A DNA stretch of 15,048 bases from Candidatus Magasanikbacteria bacterium RIFCSPHIGHO2_02_FULL_50_9b (GTDB taxonomy: Bacteria; Patescibacteriota; Patescibacteriia; Magasanikbacterales; 2-02-FULL-50-9b), in assembly GCA_001782975.1 (NCBI GenBank), contig MFQD01000037.1, forward strand, positions 1 to 15,048, given 5' to 3'. The notes beneath the pieces were generated by a model. That model was not told where the DNA came from. It saw only the letters and a program-made list of their open reading frames with translations, and searched no databases. The translations under genes and the position numbers were made by a program. Shown here piece by piece: positions 6,515 to 13,866 of the stretch (its first letter is position 1; each line of letters opens with the position of its first letter).

Positions 6515-7612
6515 GTGAACATACTTTATTTTGCCAACGCACGCATCCCGACTGAAAAAGCACATGGATTTCAGATTATGAAAATGTGCGCATCGTTTGC
6601 AGCAGCTGGTGCTGCCGTTCATCTCGTGTTGCCGCGGCGCAAAAATAATTTGTCTGATGATCCATTTTCGTATTACGGCGTAGCGCGCACCTTCACGATC
6701 AGTTGGGTGCCGACCATGAATGTGTTGTGGCTTGGCAAAGGGGGATACTACATTCAGACAGCGTGGTTTGCCTGTGCCTGTCTGGTGTATGGGTTGCGGC
6801 ACACCGCTGACGTCTATTACTCACGCGACGAGTCCGCATTATTTTTTTTGAAATATTTTAAACGAACGGTGCTTGAGGTGCATGCGGTTCCGACGAAACA
6901 TATTTTTTTCTATCGACTGATTATTGCTGGCATTGCGAAATTTATTTCAACGAATCAGTGGAAGGCGAATTTTTTGAAAACAACGTGTGGCGTTGGTGCC
7001 GAGCAAATTGTGGTTTTTCCAAATGCTGTTGATATTCCGGAGCACCAAGCGCGAGCGAGTGCATGTGCGGCGTTGTGGCTTGCACCAGAAAAAAAGTATG
7101 TTGTATACGTTGGCCACTTATATGAATGGAAGGGGGCTCACGTTTTAGCCGCGGCTGCTGCATTGTTGCCCGCAGACACCGAAGTGATTTTTGTGGGCGG
7201 TCTGGACGCTGACGTCGCAAAACTTCAAAAAATTAATTCGCGCATACGCTGTGTCGGCCATCAGCGCCGCGATGTGGTACAACACTATCTTGCGGCTGCT
7301 GATTTGTTAGTGCTGCCGAACGTTCCGGTAACCGAAGAATCGGTGTATGCGACGTCGCCCATGAAACTGTTTGAATACATGGCTGCGCAAAAACCAATTA
7401 TCGCGTCAGATTTGCCAAGTATTCGAGAGATCGTTGATGAATCAAGCGCCACGCTTGTGCCACCGGGCGACGCCGTCGCGCTTGCACGAGCAATAGAGGA
7501 GGTTTTTGCGCATCCCGAACAGGCGCAGCAAAAAGTTCGGCGTGCATTTGAAGTCGTGCGCACGCACACATGGGATGCACGTGCACACGCAATTTTGAAT
7601 TTTATCGTATGA
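6515..7612 (+). CDS. GT4-family glycosyltransferase
   Basis: This 365-aa GT-B glycosyltransferase is likely to act in glycan assembly. The N-terminus MNILYFANARIPTEKAHGFQ matches a GT4 subgroup whose acceptor domain carries a P-x-E-K-A-H/N-x-x-Q signature. In the donor domain, YVGHLYEWKGAHVL lies near residue 197 and SPMKLFEYMAAQKPIIAS begins at Ser281. The latter holds the conserved Lys284 and Glu287 of the E-x7-E region, in the SPxKxxEYMA variant. The start is a GTG at 6515; it is the first in-frame start after the preceding stop and leaves a 5-bp gap. An in-frame ATG further in would remove the first beta strand. The end overlaps the next gene (ATGA at 7609-7612). Sugar specificity is not readable. 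Confidence 0.88.
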   Translation: MNILYFANARIPTEKAHGFQIMKMCASFAAAGAAVHLVLPRRKNNLSDDPFSYYGVARTFTISWVPTMNVLWLGKGGYYIQTAWFACACLVYGLRHTADVYYSRDESALFFLKYFKRTVLEVHAVPTKHIFFYRLIIAGIAKFISTNQWKANFLKTTCGVGAEQIVVFPNAVDIPEHQARASACAALWLAPEKKYVVYVGHLYEWKGAHVLAAAAALLPADTEVIFVGGLDADVAKLQKINSRIRCVGHQRRDVVQHYLAAADLLVLPNVPVTEESVYATSPMKLFEYMAAQKPIIASDLPSIREIVDESSATLVPPGDAVALARAIEEVFAHPEQAQQKVRRAFEVVRTHTWDARAHAILNFIV

Positions 7613-8694
7613 AACAGCTACGTGTATTGTCGATTTTCCGCTCGCGGTTGTCAGAGAATCGAGGAACTCCCATTCGGGTGCGGAGCATTTTGACCCGACT
7701 CGACGCACGCCCCGATGTCGCGCTCACCGTCTGCACCTGGGACGAGCGCGTTGATTATTTGCGCGATCACACGCGGCTCACTAACAATCATATTCGTGAT
7801 TTGATCACGATTTTTCAGCTGATCAAAAAAAATAATATCGATGTGGTCATCGGTCACACCGCCGCAACGGCGTACTATTTGTTGCCGATTATTTTTTTTA
7901 CGCGTGCGAAGGTGCTGCTTGAGATGCATGGCTTCATTGAGGAAGAGGCGCGACTGTATGGATCGATTTCGCGCGTTGCGTATTGGTTTCAAAAAACATG
8001 GCTTCGGTTTTTTTATCGACAGTGTGATGCGATCACCACGTGCAGCGACACAGCAACGGAAATTTTAACGCGCGATAACAAACGGGTCATCACGATATTT
8101 GGCGGCGCTGATCCTGCGTTATTTAATCCGCATATTTCGTCGAGTGGTCTCGTGCAACGAACGCCTGACAAAATTATTATTGGGTATGCGGGTAACTCAC
8201 GGCTATGGCAAGGGCTGCCATTTTTGGCTGCCGCGTTTGCTGAATTGCAAAAAATAGATCGCACATTTGAACTCGTGGTGGTGAGCAGCGAAAAAAAACA
8301 TCCAGACATGGGTATGGGTGTCCAGATTTTGGGGCCACTTGAATACGGCGACGTGCCGCGCGCGCTGATTGATTGCGATATTTTGGTCATTCCGCGCCCA
8401 GACACCGAGGTGAATCGTATTTCATTTCCGTCAAAATTGGTTGAGTTTATGGCAATGGGCAAGCCAGTTGTTGCGGCGCGAACCAGCGATTGTCATCGTA
8501 TCATCAGGCACGGCGAGAACGGATTACTGTATGACCCGGGAGATATGGCCGCACTTTTGGCCTGTTTTCTGGAACTTCGATCAATTGACGTTCGAGAGCG
8601 CTTGGGATATCATGCGTTGCAGACTGTTCAGCAGCAGCTGACGTGGGACATTCAGGTTGAAAAAATCGTTGGATTGCTGCGGACACTTCAATAA
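7609..8694 (+). CDS. GT4-family glycosyltransferase
   Basis: This 361-aa GT-B fold transferase has an N-terminal half beginning MKQLRVLSIFRSRLSENRGTP, where the glycine-rich turn of GT4 acceptor domains lies. The donor half shows IIGYAGNSRLWQGLPFL and, from Asn269, NRISFPSKLVEFMAMGKPVVA, equivalent to the E-x7-E donor-phosphate region with Lys276 and Glu279. An in-frame start at 7570 exists but lies inside the previous gene and adds a Cys-rich 13-residue stretch unlike the family. The ATG at 7609 gives the standard 4-nt ATGA overlap, so I prefer it. It is followed after 7 bp by the methyltransferase. It is the third GT4 enzyme of the cluster and differs from the other two in its signature motifs, so a separate linkage is likely. 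Confidence 0.88.
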   Translation: MKQLRVLSIFRSRLSENRGTPIRVRSILTRLDARPDVALTVCTWDERVDYLRDHTRLTNNHIRDLITIFQLIKKNNIDVVIGHTAATAYYLLPIIFFTRAKVLLEMHGFIEEEARLYGSISRVAYWFQKTWLRFFYRQCDAITTCSDTATEILTRDNKRVITIFGGADPALFNPHISSSGLVQRTPDKIIIGYAGNSRLWQGLPFLAAAFAELQKIDRTFELVVVSSEKKHPDMGMGVQILGPLEYGDVPRALIDCDILVIPRPDTEVNRISFPSKLVEFMAMGKPVVAARTSDCHRIIRHGENGLLYDPGDMAALLACFLELRSIDVRERLGYHALQTVQQQLTWDIQVEKIVGLLRTLQ

Positions 8695-8701
8695 AATTTG
8701 T

Positions 8702-9286
8702 ATGCCAAAAGAGGACTGGAAAGTGAACACCATAGAGCGAATTTTTACCGACGCCGGACACTGGCCATGGAAGCCGGGCGAGATTGTGTCCGTGCTTGAC
8801 GTTGACTGCGGCTTATCGTTGAAATCAAAATATATCGATGCGCAGATTCGCGTCGGTGTTGATTTGTTTGAAGAATATTTTAATCATATTGAGGCGGACG
8901 TGCCGTATGTGTTGGTGAAATACGATGTGCGCAAGCTCAGCGAAATTTTTCCGCCAAAAAGTTTTGATCTGGTGATCGGGCTCGACATCATCGAGCATCT
9001 TGAAAAAGACGAATCGCTCAGCATGATCAAGCAGTGCGAAGCGATTGCGCGTAAAGGGGTAATTTTTGAAACGCCGAAAGGATTTATTCCGCAAAATATC
9101 GACATCTTAGGATATGGCGGTCATGAATTTCAGACGCATCGATGCGGGTGGGAAGTCGAGGAGCTCGAGGGGCTCGGCTACAAAGTAGTGGTGCGTCCAT
9201 ACACGATGAGCGATGTGAAGCGCCATACGGAACTTGAAACGCATACCGAGGTCGAACTGATTGATGCGATAAAAATATTTGCATAG
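8702..9286 (+). CDS. Class I SAM-dependent methyltransferase
   Basis: This 194-aa Rossmann-fold methyltransferase (Methyltransf_11/23-like) probably methylates a sugar or a polysaccharide end. Motif I is VLDVDCGLS (31-39), followed by the acidic ribose-binding strand end VGVD (51-54) and SFDLVIGLDIIEHLEKDE (87-104), the usual post-III region with D-x-x-E-H. A C-terminal GHEFQTHRCGW segment (140-150) is shared with methyltransferases found in capsule and O-antigen loci, as I recall them. Motif I is degenerate: the first and last Gly of the D-x-G-x-G-x-G pattern are Asp35 and Ser39, so SAM binding should be checked. The start is the ATG at 8702, 7 bp after the preceding stop; a longer TTG-initiated frame overlaps the glycosyltransferase and is less likely. 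It lies 4 bp before the CapE-type gene. Confidence 0.82.
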   Translation: MPKEDWKVNTIERIFTDAGHWPWKPGEIVSVLDVDCGLSLKSKYIDAQIRVGVDLFEEYFNHIEADVPYVLVKYDVRKLSEIFPPKSFDLVIGLDIIEHLEKDESLSMIKQCEAIARKGVIFETPKGFIPQNIDILGYGGHEFQTHRCGWEVEELEGLGYKVVVRPYTMSDVKRHTELETHTEVELIDAIKIFA

Positions 9287-9290
9287 CACT

Positions 9291-10295
9291 ATGTCAAAAA
9301 TTTTAATTACCGGTGGCACCGGTTCATTTGGGATGACGTATGCGCGTCGGCTGATTGACGATCCGACCGTCGAAGAAGTGAGAATTTTTAGTCGTGATGA
9401 AAAAAAACAGCACGACATGCGCCAACAATTTGATTCACCGAAAATTTCATATCTCATCGGTGATGTTCGCGATCGCGACGCCACGATGCACGCCTGTCAG
9501 GGCGTTGATTTTGTGTTTCATGCTGCGGCGTTGAAACAGGTACCCACGGGCGAATTTTTTCCGATGGAGCTGGTGAAGACAAATATTTTGGGAACAGAAA
9601 ACATTTTTGATTCAGCGCAAAAAAATGGCGTTAAAAAAGTGGTGCTTCTCAGCACGGACAAGGCAGTGTATCCGATCAATGTGATGGGGATGTCAAAAGC
9701 GATTGCTGAAAAATTGATGATCGCGCGTTCGCGCACGAGCGGCTCAACGGTGTTTTGTGGGGTGCGCTATGGTAACGTGATGGCATCACGCGGTTCGGTC
9801 ATTCCGTTGTTCATTGACCAAATTACCGCCGGAAAAAATATCACGATTACTGATCCGATGATGACCCGTTTTATGTTGTCGCTTGAACACGCCATTGATC
9901 TGGTTGCGCTGGCGACCACGGAAGGTCAGCCGGGAGATATTTTTATCAAAAAAGCGCCAGCAGCAACGGTCGAGGATGTTGCGCACGCACTGCTTGAAAT
10001 TTTTGGGGCGAGCAACAAAATTGAGGTGGTCGGCACTCGAAAGGGAGAGAAATTGCATGAGGCATTGGCGAGCAAAAGCGAGCTTGTCGGCGCCGTTGAT
10101 TTGGGCGATTATTATTGCATCAACAATGAGATTGGTCTTGAATACGAAAAATTTTATGAACGCGGCACGCGGTTGAGTGCCACGAATGATTACACTTCGG
10201 AAAATACAACTCGATTGAGCCGCGCCGAGGTGGTGCAACTTATCGGCGCGTTGCCGTATGTGAAGGCGGTCGCGCAATCGTTTCGACGATCATAG
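9291..10295 (+). CDS. capE/fnlA: UDP-GlcNAc 4,6-dehydratase/5-epimerase, first step to UDP-L-FucNAc
   Basis: This 334-aa extended SDR of the CapE/FnlA/WbjB type converts UDP-GlcNAc, with C4 oxidation, C6 dehydration and epimerisation, to a UDP-4-keto-6-deoxy-L-hexosamine. The NAD(P) site is GGTGSFG (8-14). FHAAALKQVPTGEFFP follows at the active-site edge. STDKAVYPINVMGMSK (121-136) is the catalytic segment, in which Met132 and Lys136 occupy the YxxxK positions; the Met substitution is usual in the CapE/CapD group. The ATG at 9291 leaves 4 bp after the methyltransferase stop; a TTG at 9279 in the same frame is less likely. It is followed 3 bp later by CapF-type and then CapG-type genes, the same order as capEFG of Staphylococcus aureus and wbjBCD of Pseudomonas. 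That context separates it from PseB or plain CapD. Confidence 0.92.
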   Translation: MSKILITGGTGSFGMTYARRLIDDPTVEEVRIFSRDEKKQHDMRQQFDSPKISYLIGDVRDRDATMHACQGVDFVFHAAALKQVPTGEFFPMELVKTNILGTENIFDSAQKNGVKKVVLLSTDKAVYPINVMGMSKAIAEKLMIARSRTSGSTVFCGVRYGNVMASRGSVIPLFIDQITAGKNITITDPMMTRFMLSLEHAIDLVALATTEGQPGDIFIKKAPAATVEDVAHALLEIFGASNKIEVVGTRKGEKLHEALASKSELVGAVDLGDYYCINNEIGLEYEKFYERGTRLSATNDYTSENTTRLSRAEVVQLIGALPYVKAVAQSFRRS

Positions 10296-10298
10296 AGT

Positions 10299-11399
10299 AT
10301 GAAGCTCGTCATTACCGGAGCAGATGGTTTTTTGGGATGGCATCTGCGCTGTTATTTTTTTTCGCACGCAGAAATTGATGTGGTGTCGCTCGGCCGTGAT
10401 GATTTTGCAGACATCTCAAAACGGGAAGCCGCCGTTGCAAGTGCGGATGCGATCGTGCATCTTGCCGGAATGAATCGCGGCGATGATCAGGAATTGTATG
10501 AAACAAACAAACGCTTGATGGAAGAACTGCTCGCCGCGTGCGAGACGACACAGGCGAAACCACATATTATTTTTTCGTCATCAACACACGTCGCGCGTGA
10601 CACGGCATATGGAAAATCAAAGCGTGAAGCTGGCGAGCGACTGCTCGCCTGGGCAGCGGCGCAGGGTACACCCGCGTGTGTTTTGATTCTGCCAAATATT
10701 TTTGGTGAAGATGCGCAGCCACAATACAATTCTGCAGTCGCTACTTTTTGTTACGATTTGGCAACGGGAAAAGAATCTGTGGTGAACGTTGCAGCAGCGG
10801 TGACCCTGATTCACGCGCAGGACGTGGCGCGGCTCATCCACGAAGCAATCAGTGCGCGGGCTGCTGGCGAGCAGCGCGTTGCCGGTACTGATACCACCAT
10901 TGGTACCGTGCATGCAAAGCTCAAAGATTTTTTTGAGCAGTATTCACATGATTTATTTCCGTTGCTTGCAACACCATTTGATTTGGCGCTGTTTAACACA
11001 TTGCGCAGCGCTTTGTACGCGCACGGATTTTATCCGCGTCCTTTGGCAGCGCGTTCGGACGATCGCGGGCAACTGTTTGAGGCCGTAAAACAGCGTGGCG
11101 GCGGACAGATGTTTTTTTCGCATACGAAACTCGGTTTCACGCGTGGTAACCACTACCATGGTCGCAAGATAGAGCGATTTTGTGTGATCGCGGGCACGGG
11201 TGAGATCGCGATTCGCAAACTATTTTCTGATACCGTCGATCGATTTGTCGTGTCTGGCGATGCGCCCGTGTTCATTGACATGCCAACGTTTTATTCCCAT
11301 ACTGTCACTAACACCGGCACCGAAGATTTAATCACGCTGTTTTGGTGTAACGAATTATTTGATCCGGCAGACCCGGATACCTTTCCTGATAGTATATGA
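10299..11399 (+). CDS. capF/fnlB: UDP-sugar reductase with C-terminal cupin, CapF/FnlB type
   Basis: This 366-aa two-domain enzyme catalyses the second step to UDP-L-FucNAc: 3-epimerisation and NAD(P)H reduction of the 4-keto intermediate, giving UDP-N-acetyl-L-talosamine. The N-terminal SDR domain (about 1-245) has GADGFLG (7-13), VHLAGMNR (53-60), the Ser triplet 93-95 and YGKSK (Tyr104/Lys108). The C-terminal cupin (about 250-366) has TRGNHYHGRKIERF (281-294), with metal ligands likely His285, His287 and Glu292, and MPTFYSHTVTNTG (328-340) with His334. This SDR-cupin fusion is specific to CapF/WbjC/FnlB, making the call strong. It starts 3 bp after capE and its stop overlaps the capG start (ATGA). 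Confidence 0.94.
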   Translation: MKLVITGADGFLGWHLRCYFFSHAEIDVVSLGRDDFADISKREAAVASADAIVHLAGMNRGDDQELYETNKRLMEELLAACETTQAKPHIIFSSSTHVARDTAYGKSKREAGERLLAWAAAQGTPACVLILPNIFGEDAQPQYNSAVATFCYDLATGKESVVNVAAAVTLIHAQDVARLIHEAISARAAGEQRVAGTDTTIGTVHAKLKDFFEQYSHDLFPLLATPFDLALFNTLRSALYAHGFYPRPLAARSDDRGQLFEAVKQRGGGQMFFSHTKLGFTRGNHYHGRKIERFCVIAGTGEIAIRKLFSDTVDRFVVSGDAPVFIDMPTFYSHTVTNTGTEDLITLFWCNELFDPADPDTFPDSI

Positions 11400-12541
11400 A
11401 AATCAAAAAATTAAAAGTGCTCACCGTTGTCGGAACGCGCCCTGAAATCATTCGTCTCTCGAGCGTGATTAAAGAGCTTGATCGCGAGACGAATCAGGTG
11501 CTCGTGCACACTGGTCAAAATTATGATTATGAACTCAACGAAGTTTTTTTTAAGGACTTGGGTTTGCGTAAACCAAATTATTTTTTGAACGCAGCGGGAA
11601 AAAATGCAACGCAAACGATCGCGGCTGCGCTGAGCGCCATTGACCCAATTTTGGAAAAGGAAAAGCCAGATGCGTTTTTGGTGCTCGGCGACACGAATAG
11701 CTGCATCACCGCGTACGCGGCGAAGCGCCGAAAAATTCCGGTGTTCCATATGGAAGCGGGTAATCGCTGTTTTGATCAACGCGTGCCAGAGGAAATCAAT
11801 CGTCGGATTGTCGATCAGATCAGTGACGTTAATTTGGTGTACAGCGAATTGGCGCGTCATAATTTGTTGCGCGAAAATTTTTCGTCTGACCGCGTGATTA
11901 AAACGGGATCGCCCATGCGTGAGGTGCTGGAGAGCGTTCTGCCAGCGGTCACCGCATCAACAATTCTCGCCACTTTGAAATTGAATCAGCATCACTATTT
12001 TATCGTCAGCGCTCACCGTGAGGAAAATGTAGGAGATGATCGTCAGCTTGCGCAGCTGGTCACTGCCCTGAATCTGATTGCGACACACTACAAAATGCCG
12101 ATTATCATGACACTACATCCGCGCACCGCGCTCCGATTTAAAGCGCGGAAAGTGAAATTAAATTCGTTGGTCAAATTAATGAAACCGTTTGGACTGATTG
12201 ATTTCATTGCGCTCCAACAACATTCTTTTTGCGTGGTGTCTGATAGTGGAACGATTTATGAGGAGGCAGCGATTTTAAATTTTCCTGCCGTTAATATTCG
12301 AGAGGCACATGAGCGTCCCGAAGCAATGGATGAGGCGTCTGCAGTGCTGACCGGGTTGTCACCTGAGCGCATTTTGCAAGCGATCGAGCTGGTCACTTCG
12401 CAAGGGCGAGATGGTAATCGCACGTTTCATTGTCCGGCAGACTATGCATCGAACAACGTGTCAAAAAAAGTGGTGCGCGTTATTTTAAGCTACACGAATT
12501 TTGTTCGTCGTGTTGTTTGGTCAGAAAACGCCACTGCATGA
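11396..12541 (+). CDS. capG/fnlC: UDP-N-acetyl-hexosamine 2-epimerase, CapG/FnlC type
   Basis: This 381-aa non-hydrolysing 2-epimerase of the WecB superfamily finishes UDP-L-FucNAc by inverting C2 of UDP-N-acetyl-L-talosamine. Conserved pieces are VVGTRPEIIR (11-20), HTGQNYDY (38-45), LGDTNS (97-102), HMEAGNRCFDQRVPEEINRR (118-137), SAHREEN (205-211) and SDSGTIYEEA (282-291). The GNRCFDxRVPEEINR form, rather than the GLRTxD of WecB, marks the FucNAc branch. So does its position third after CapE and CapF. The final VILSYTNFVRRVVW matches the conserved family end, so the 3' part is genuinely coding even though it overlaps the opposite-strand flippase by 62 bp (12480-12541). No plus-strand terminator is visible just after it. 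Confidence 0.93.
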   Translation: MKIKKLKVLTVVGTRPEIIRLSSVIKELDRETNQVLVHTGQNYDYELNEVFFKDLGLRKPNYFLNAAGKNATQTIAAALSAIDPILEKEKPDAFLVLGDTNSCITAYAAKRRKIPVFHMEAGNRCFDQRVPEEINRRIVDQISDVNLVYSELARHNLLRENFSSDRVIKTGSPMREVLESVLPAVTASTILATLKLNQHHYFIVSAHREENVGDDRQLAQLVTALNLIATHYKMPIIMTLHPRTALRFKARKVKLNSLVKLMKPFGLIDFIALQQHSFCVVSDSGTIYEEAAILNFPAVNIREAHERPEAMDEASAVLTGLSPERILQAIELVTSQGRDGNRTFHCPADYASNNVSKKVVRVILSYTNFVRRVVWSENATA

Positions 12542-13781
12542 TCGTCACAACGAGACCAATGGCAAAATAAATGTAGCGAGAAAGGATTGTTCCGGAAATT
12601 CCGTATAGATAGGTGAAGCTGAACAGCGAAATGACCAAAACAATTTGCGGGATCACTCCGAAATACAGCCAGCGTTTTCGTTGTTCGGTCAATTTTGATT
12701 GAACAGTGGTTGTTAAAAACGTCAGTGGCAACCGCAACATGAGCGAGAAGGCAAACAGTTGGGAATACCAGAGCGATTCATGATACGTTCTGAAAAAAAT
12801 TGCGAATAGCGGCGGCGCGATGAAAAAATAAATGACGGAACTGAAGAGACCGATCAGAAAGAGCCACCAGAGCCGTTTCGCCAGTACGGTATTAATTTCT
12901 GGAATTGACCGCAGCGAAAGTTTTGGAAGCACGAGCGACGGAATATTTTTTGATAATCCCTTAATTTGTTCGGGCGGTGACACGGCGATGTTGTACACCG
13001 CAACCTGAATTGGTCCCAGATAGTGAAAGAGTAAGAGCGAATCAAGATAGGTGGTCAGATTTGAAAACAGAGCAGTGATGGTCAGATGAGTACCGAATGA
13101 ATCGGTGGCTGGATCAGTGACGGCGTTCGGCGGAAATTTTTTCAGTGTTTTCAAAAAGCAAAAAATACGCACCGCAGTCCATACCGCAAAATAGGTGAGC
13201 AGAATGATGTTTAATCGTTTGGTGAAGATGATTGCCAGAATGATACAGAGCGTGGCGAGCAACTGACTCGTGACAAAATAGACAATTGATTCGCGGAACA
13301 ATTTTTTACTTTGCAAAAACGTGTTGTACAAACCGACCGAATCCATGAATGGCAAAAAAACGCCGGTGATCACGAATGCGAGTGCAAGACCGCTGTGTGA
13401 TTCCACAAAATAATAGTACGCGGCAACGCCAAAGCTCACGACGCTGCCCAAAAATCCCCAGTGGATTTTTTTTTGCACTGATCGCAGATAACTGCCTTCG
13501 GCACCTTTTGCGACTGCTGAGGCGACCGCGATATTGAGTCCGGGCAAGGTGAAGATCGAAAGAATGCTGACCATGGACAAAGTGTATTTGTAATTTCCGT
13601 AGACTTCTTGTGGCACAAAGTTTGCAAATGCGGTTGCAACGAGAAAACCAGTTCCCGTTGCGGCAATCTGTCCTATGGTTAACCAAAAACTGCCTTTTAA
13701 AATATAGGCAGTGTCGAGGTGTATGAGGTGTTCAAGGCGCGCTAACGCGTTGCGCACCAGCTGTTTTAGCTTTGCAATCAT
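12480..13781 (-). CDS. Wzx-like polysaccharide flippase (MOP superfamily)
   Basis: This 433-aa integral membrane protein probably flips an undecaprenyl-linked oligosaccharide across the cytoplasmic membrane. After a short basic amphipathic N-terminus (about 1-25), the opening YILKGSFWLTIGQIAATGTGF is typical of Wzx/RfbX proteins. A long series of hydrophobic segments follows, roughly 11-12 by eye, separated by short basic loops. The frame extends upstream to 13982, but that part is antisense to the gmd start and hydrophilic. The ATG at 13781 gives the usual N-terminus and coincides with the predicted transcription start. The gene is divergent from gmd (85 bp) and convergent with capG. Its strand differs from the rest of the glycan genes, so it may be regulated separately. 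Wzx substrate cannot be read from sequence; a lipid II or teichuronic-type flippase of the same superfamily is less likely. Confidence 0.88.
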   Translation of the reverse strand: MIAKLKQLVRNALARLEHLIHLDTAYILKGSFWLTIGQIAATGTGFLVATAFANFVPQEVYGNYKYTLSMVSILSIFTLPGLNIAVASAVAKGAEGSYLRSVQKKIHWGFLGSVVSFGVAAYYYFVESHSGLALAFVITGVFLPFMDSVGLYNTFLQSKKLFRESIVYFVTSQLLATLCIILAIIFTKRLNIILLTYFAVWTAVRIFCFLKTLKKFPPNAVTDPATDSFGTHLTITALFSNLTTYLDSLLLFHYLGPIQVAVYNIAVSPPEQIKGLSKNIPSLVLPKLSLRSIPEINTVLAKRLWWLFLIGLFSSVIYFFIAPPLFAIFFRTYHESLWYSQLFAFSLMLRLPLTFLTTTVQSKLTEQRKRWLYFGVIPQIVLVISLFSFTYLYGISGTILSRYIYFAIGLVVTIMQWRFLTKQHDEQNSCSLK

Positions 13782-13787
13782 GCGGTC

Positions 13788-13816
13788 AGAATACGGTATT
13801 TCGCGCGATTTTGCAA
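13788..13816 (-). promoter_or_regulatory. Probable leaderless promoter of the flippase gene
   Basis: On the minus strand, -35 TTGCAA (13816-13811) and -10 TATTCT (13793-13788), each 4 of 6 to consensus, are 17 bp apart. Seven bases beyond the -10 box lies 13781, which is the A of the flippase ATG, so the transcript would have no leader. The match is moderate, but its spacing agrees with the other promoters in this window. Confidence 0.55.
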
Positions 13817-13826
13817 TTTTTGCCTC

Positions 13827-13855
13827 TTGACCACGTCGAAATTCTGGCGTATCAT
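13827..13855 (+). promoter_or_regulatory. Sigma70-type promoter for gmd
   Basis: -35 TTGACC (13827-13832) and -10 TATCAT (13850-13855), each 5 of 6 to consensus, are separated by 17 bp. The predicted start is near 13862, 5 nt before the gmd ATG. A GGTGA at 13859-13863, partly complementary to the 16S 3' end, overlaps the predicted start site and so may not be in the mRNA. Confidence 0.75.
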
Positions 13856-13866
13856 CTGGGTGATTT

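Noticed and set aside
6146..6802. 218-codon open frame on the minus strand across two glycosyltransferase genes
   Set aside because: It shows no recognisable motif, is rich in Arg, His and Cys as antisense frames here are, and is fully covered by two strongly supported plus-strand genes.
7570..7608. Upstream in-frame start for the third GT4 gene
   Set aside because: It lies within the previous gene and adds a Cys-rich 13-residue peptide; the ATG at 7609 with a 4-nt overlap fits the operon pattern.
8657..8701. Upstream TTG start for the methyltransferase
   Set aside because: It would overlap the preceding glycosyltransferase by 38 bp with a Cys-rich leader; the ATG at 8702 gives a normal short spacing.
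10880..10907. CGGTAC/GTACCG inverted repeat in the capF-type gene
   Set aside because: Six-bp arms with a 14-nt or longer loop inside well-supported coding sequence are expected by chance.
3638..12541. Genomic island inserted at tRNA-Pro
   Set aside because: No repeat of the tRNA 3' end, integrase or transposase is visible in the window, and the sequence style is the same on both sides. It cannot be excluded beyond the window.
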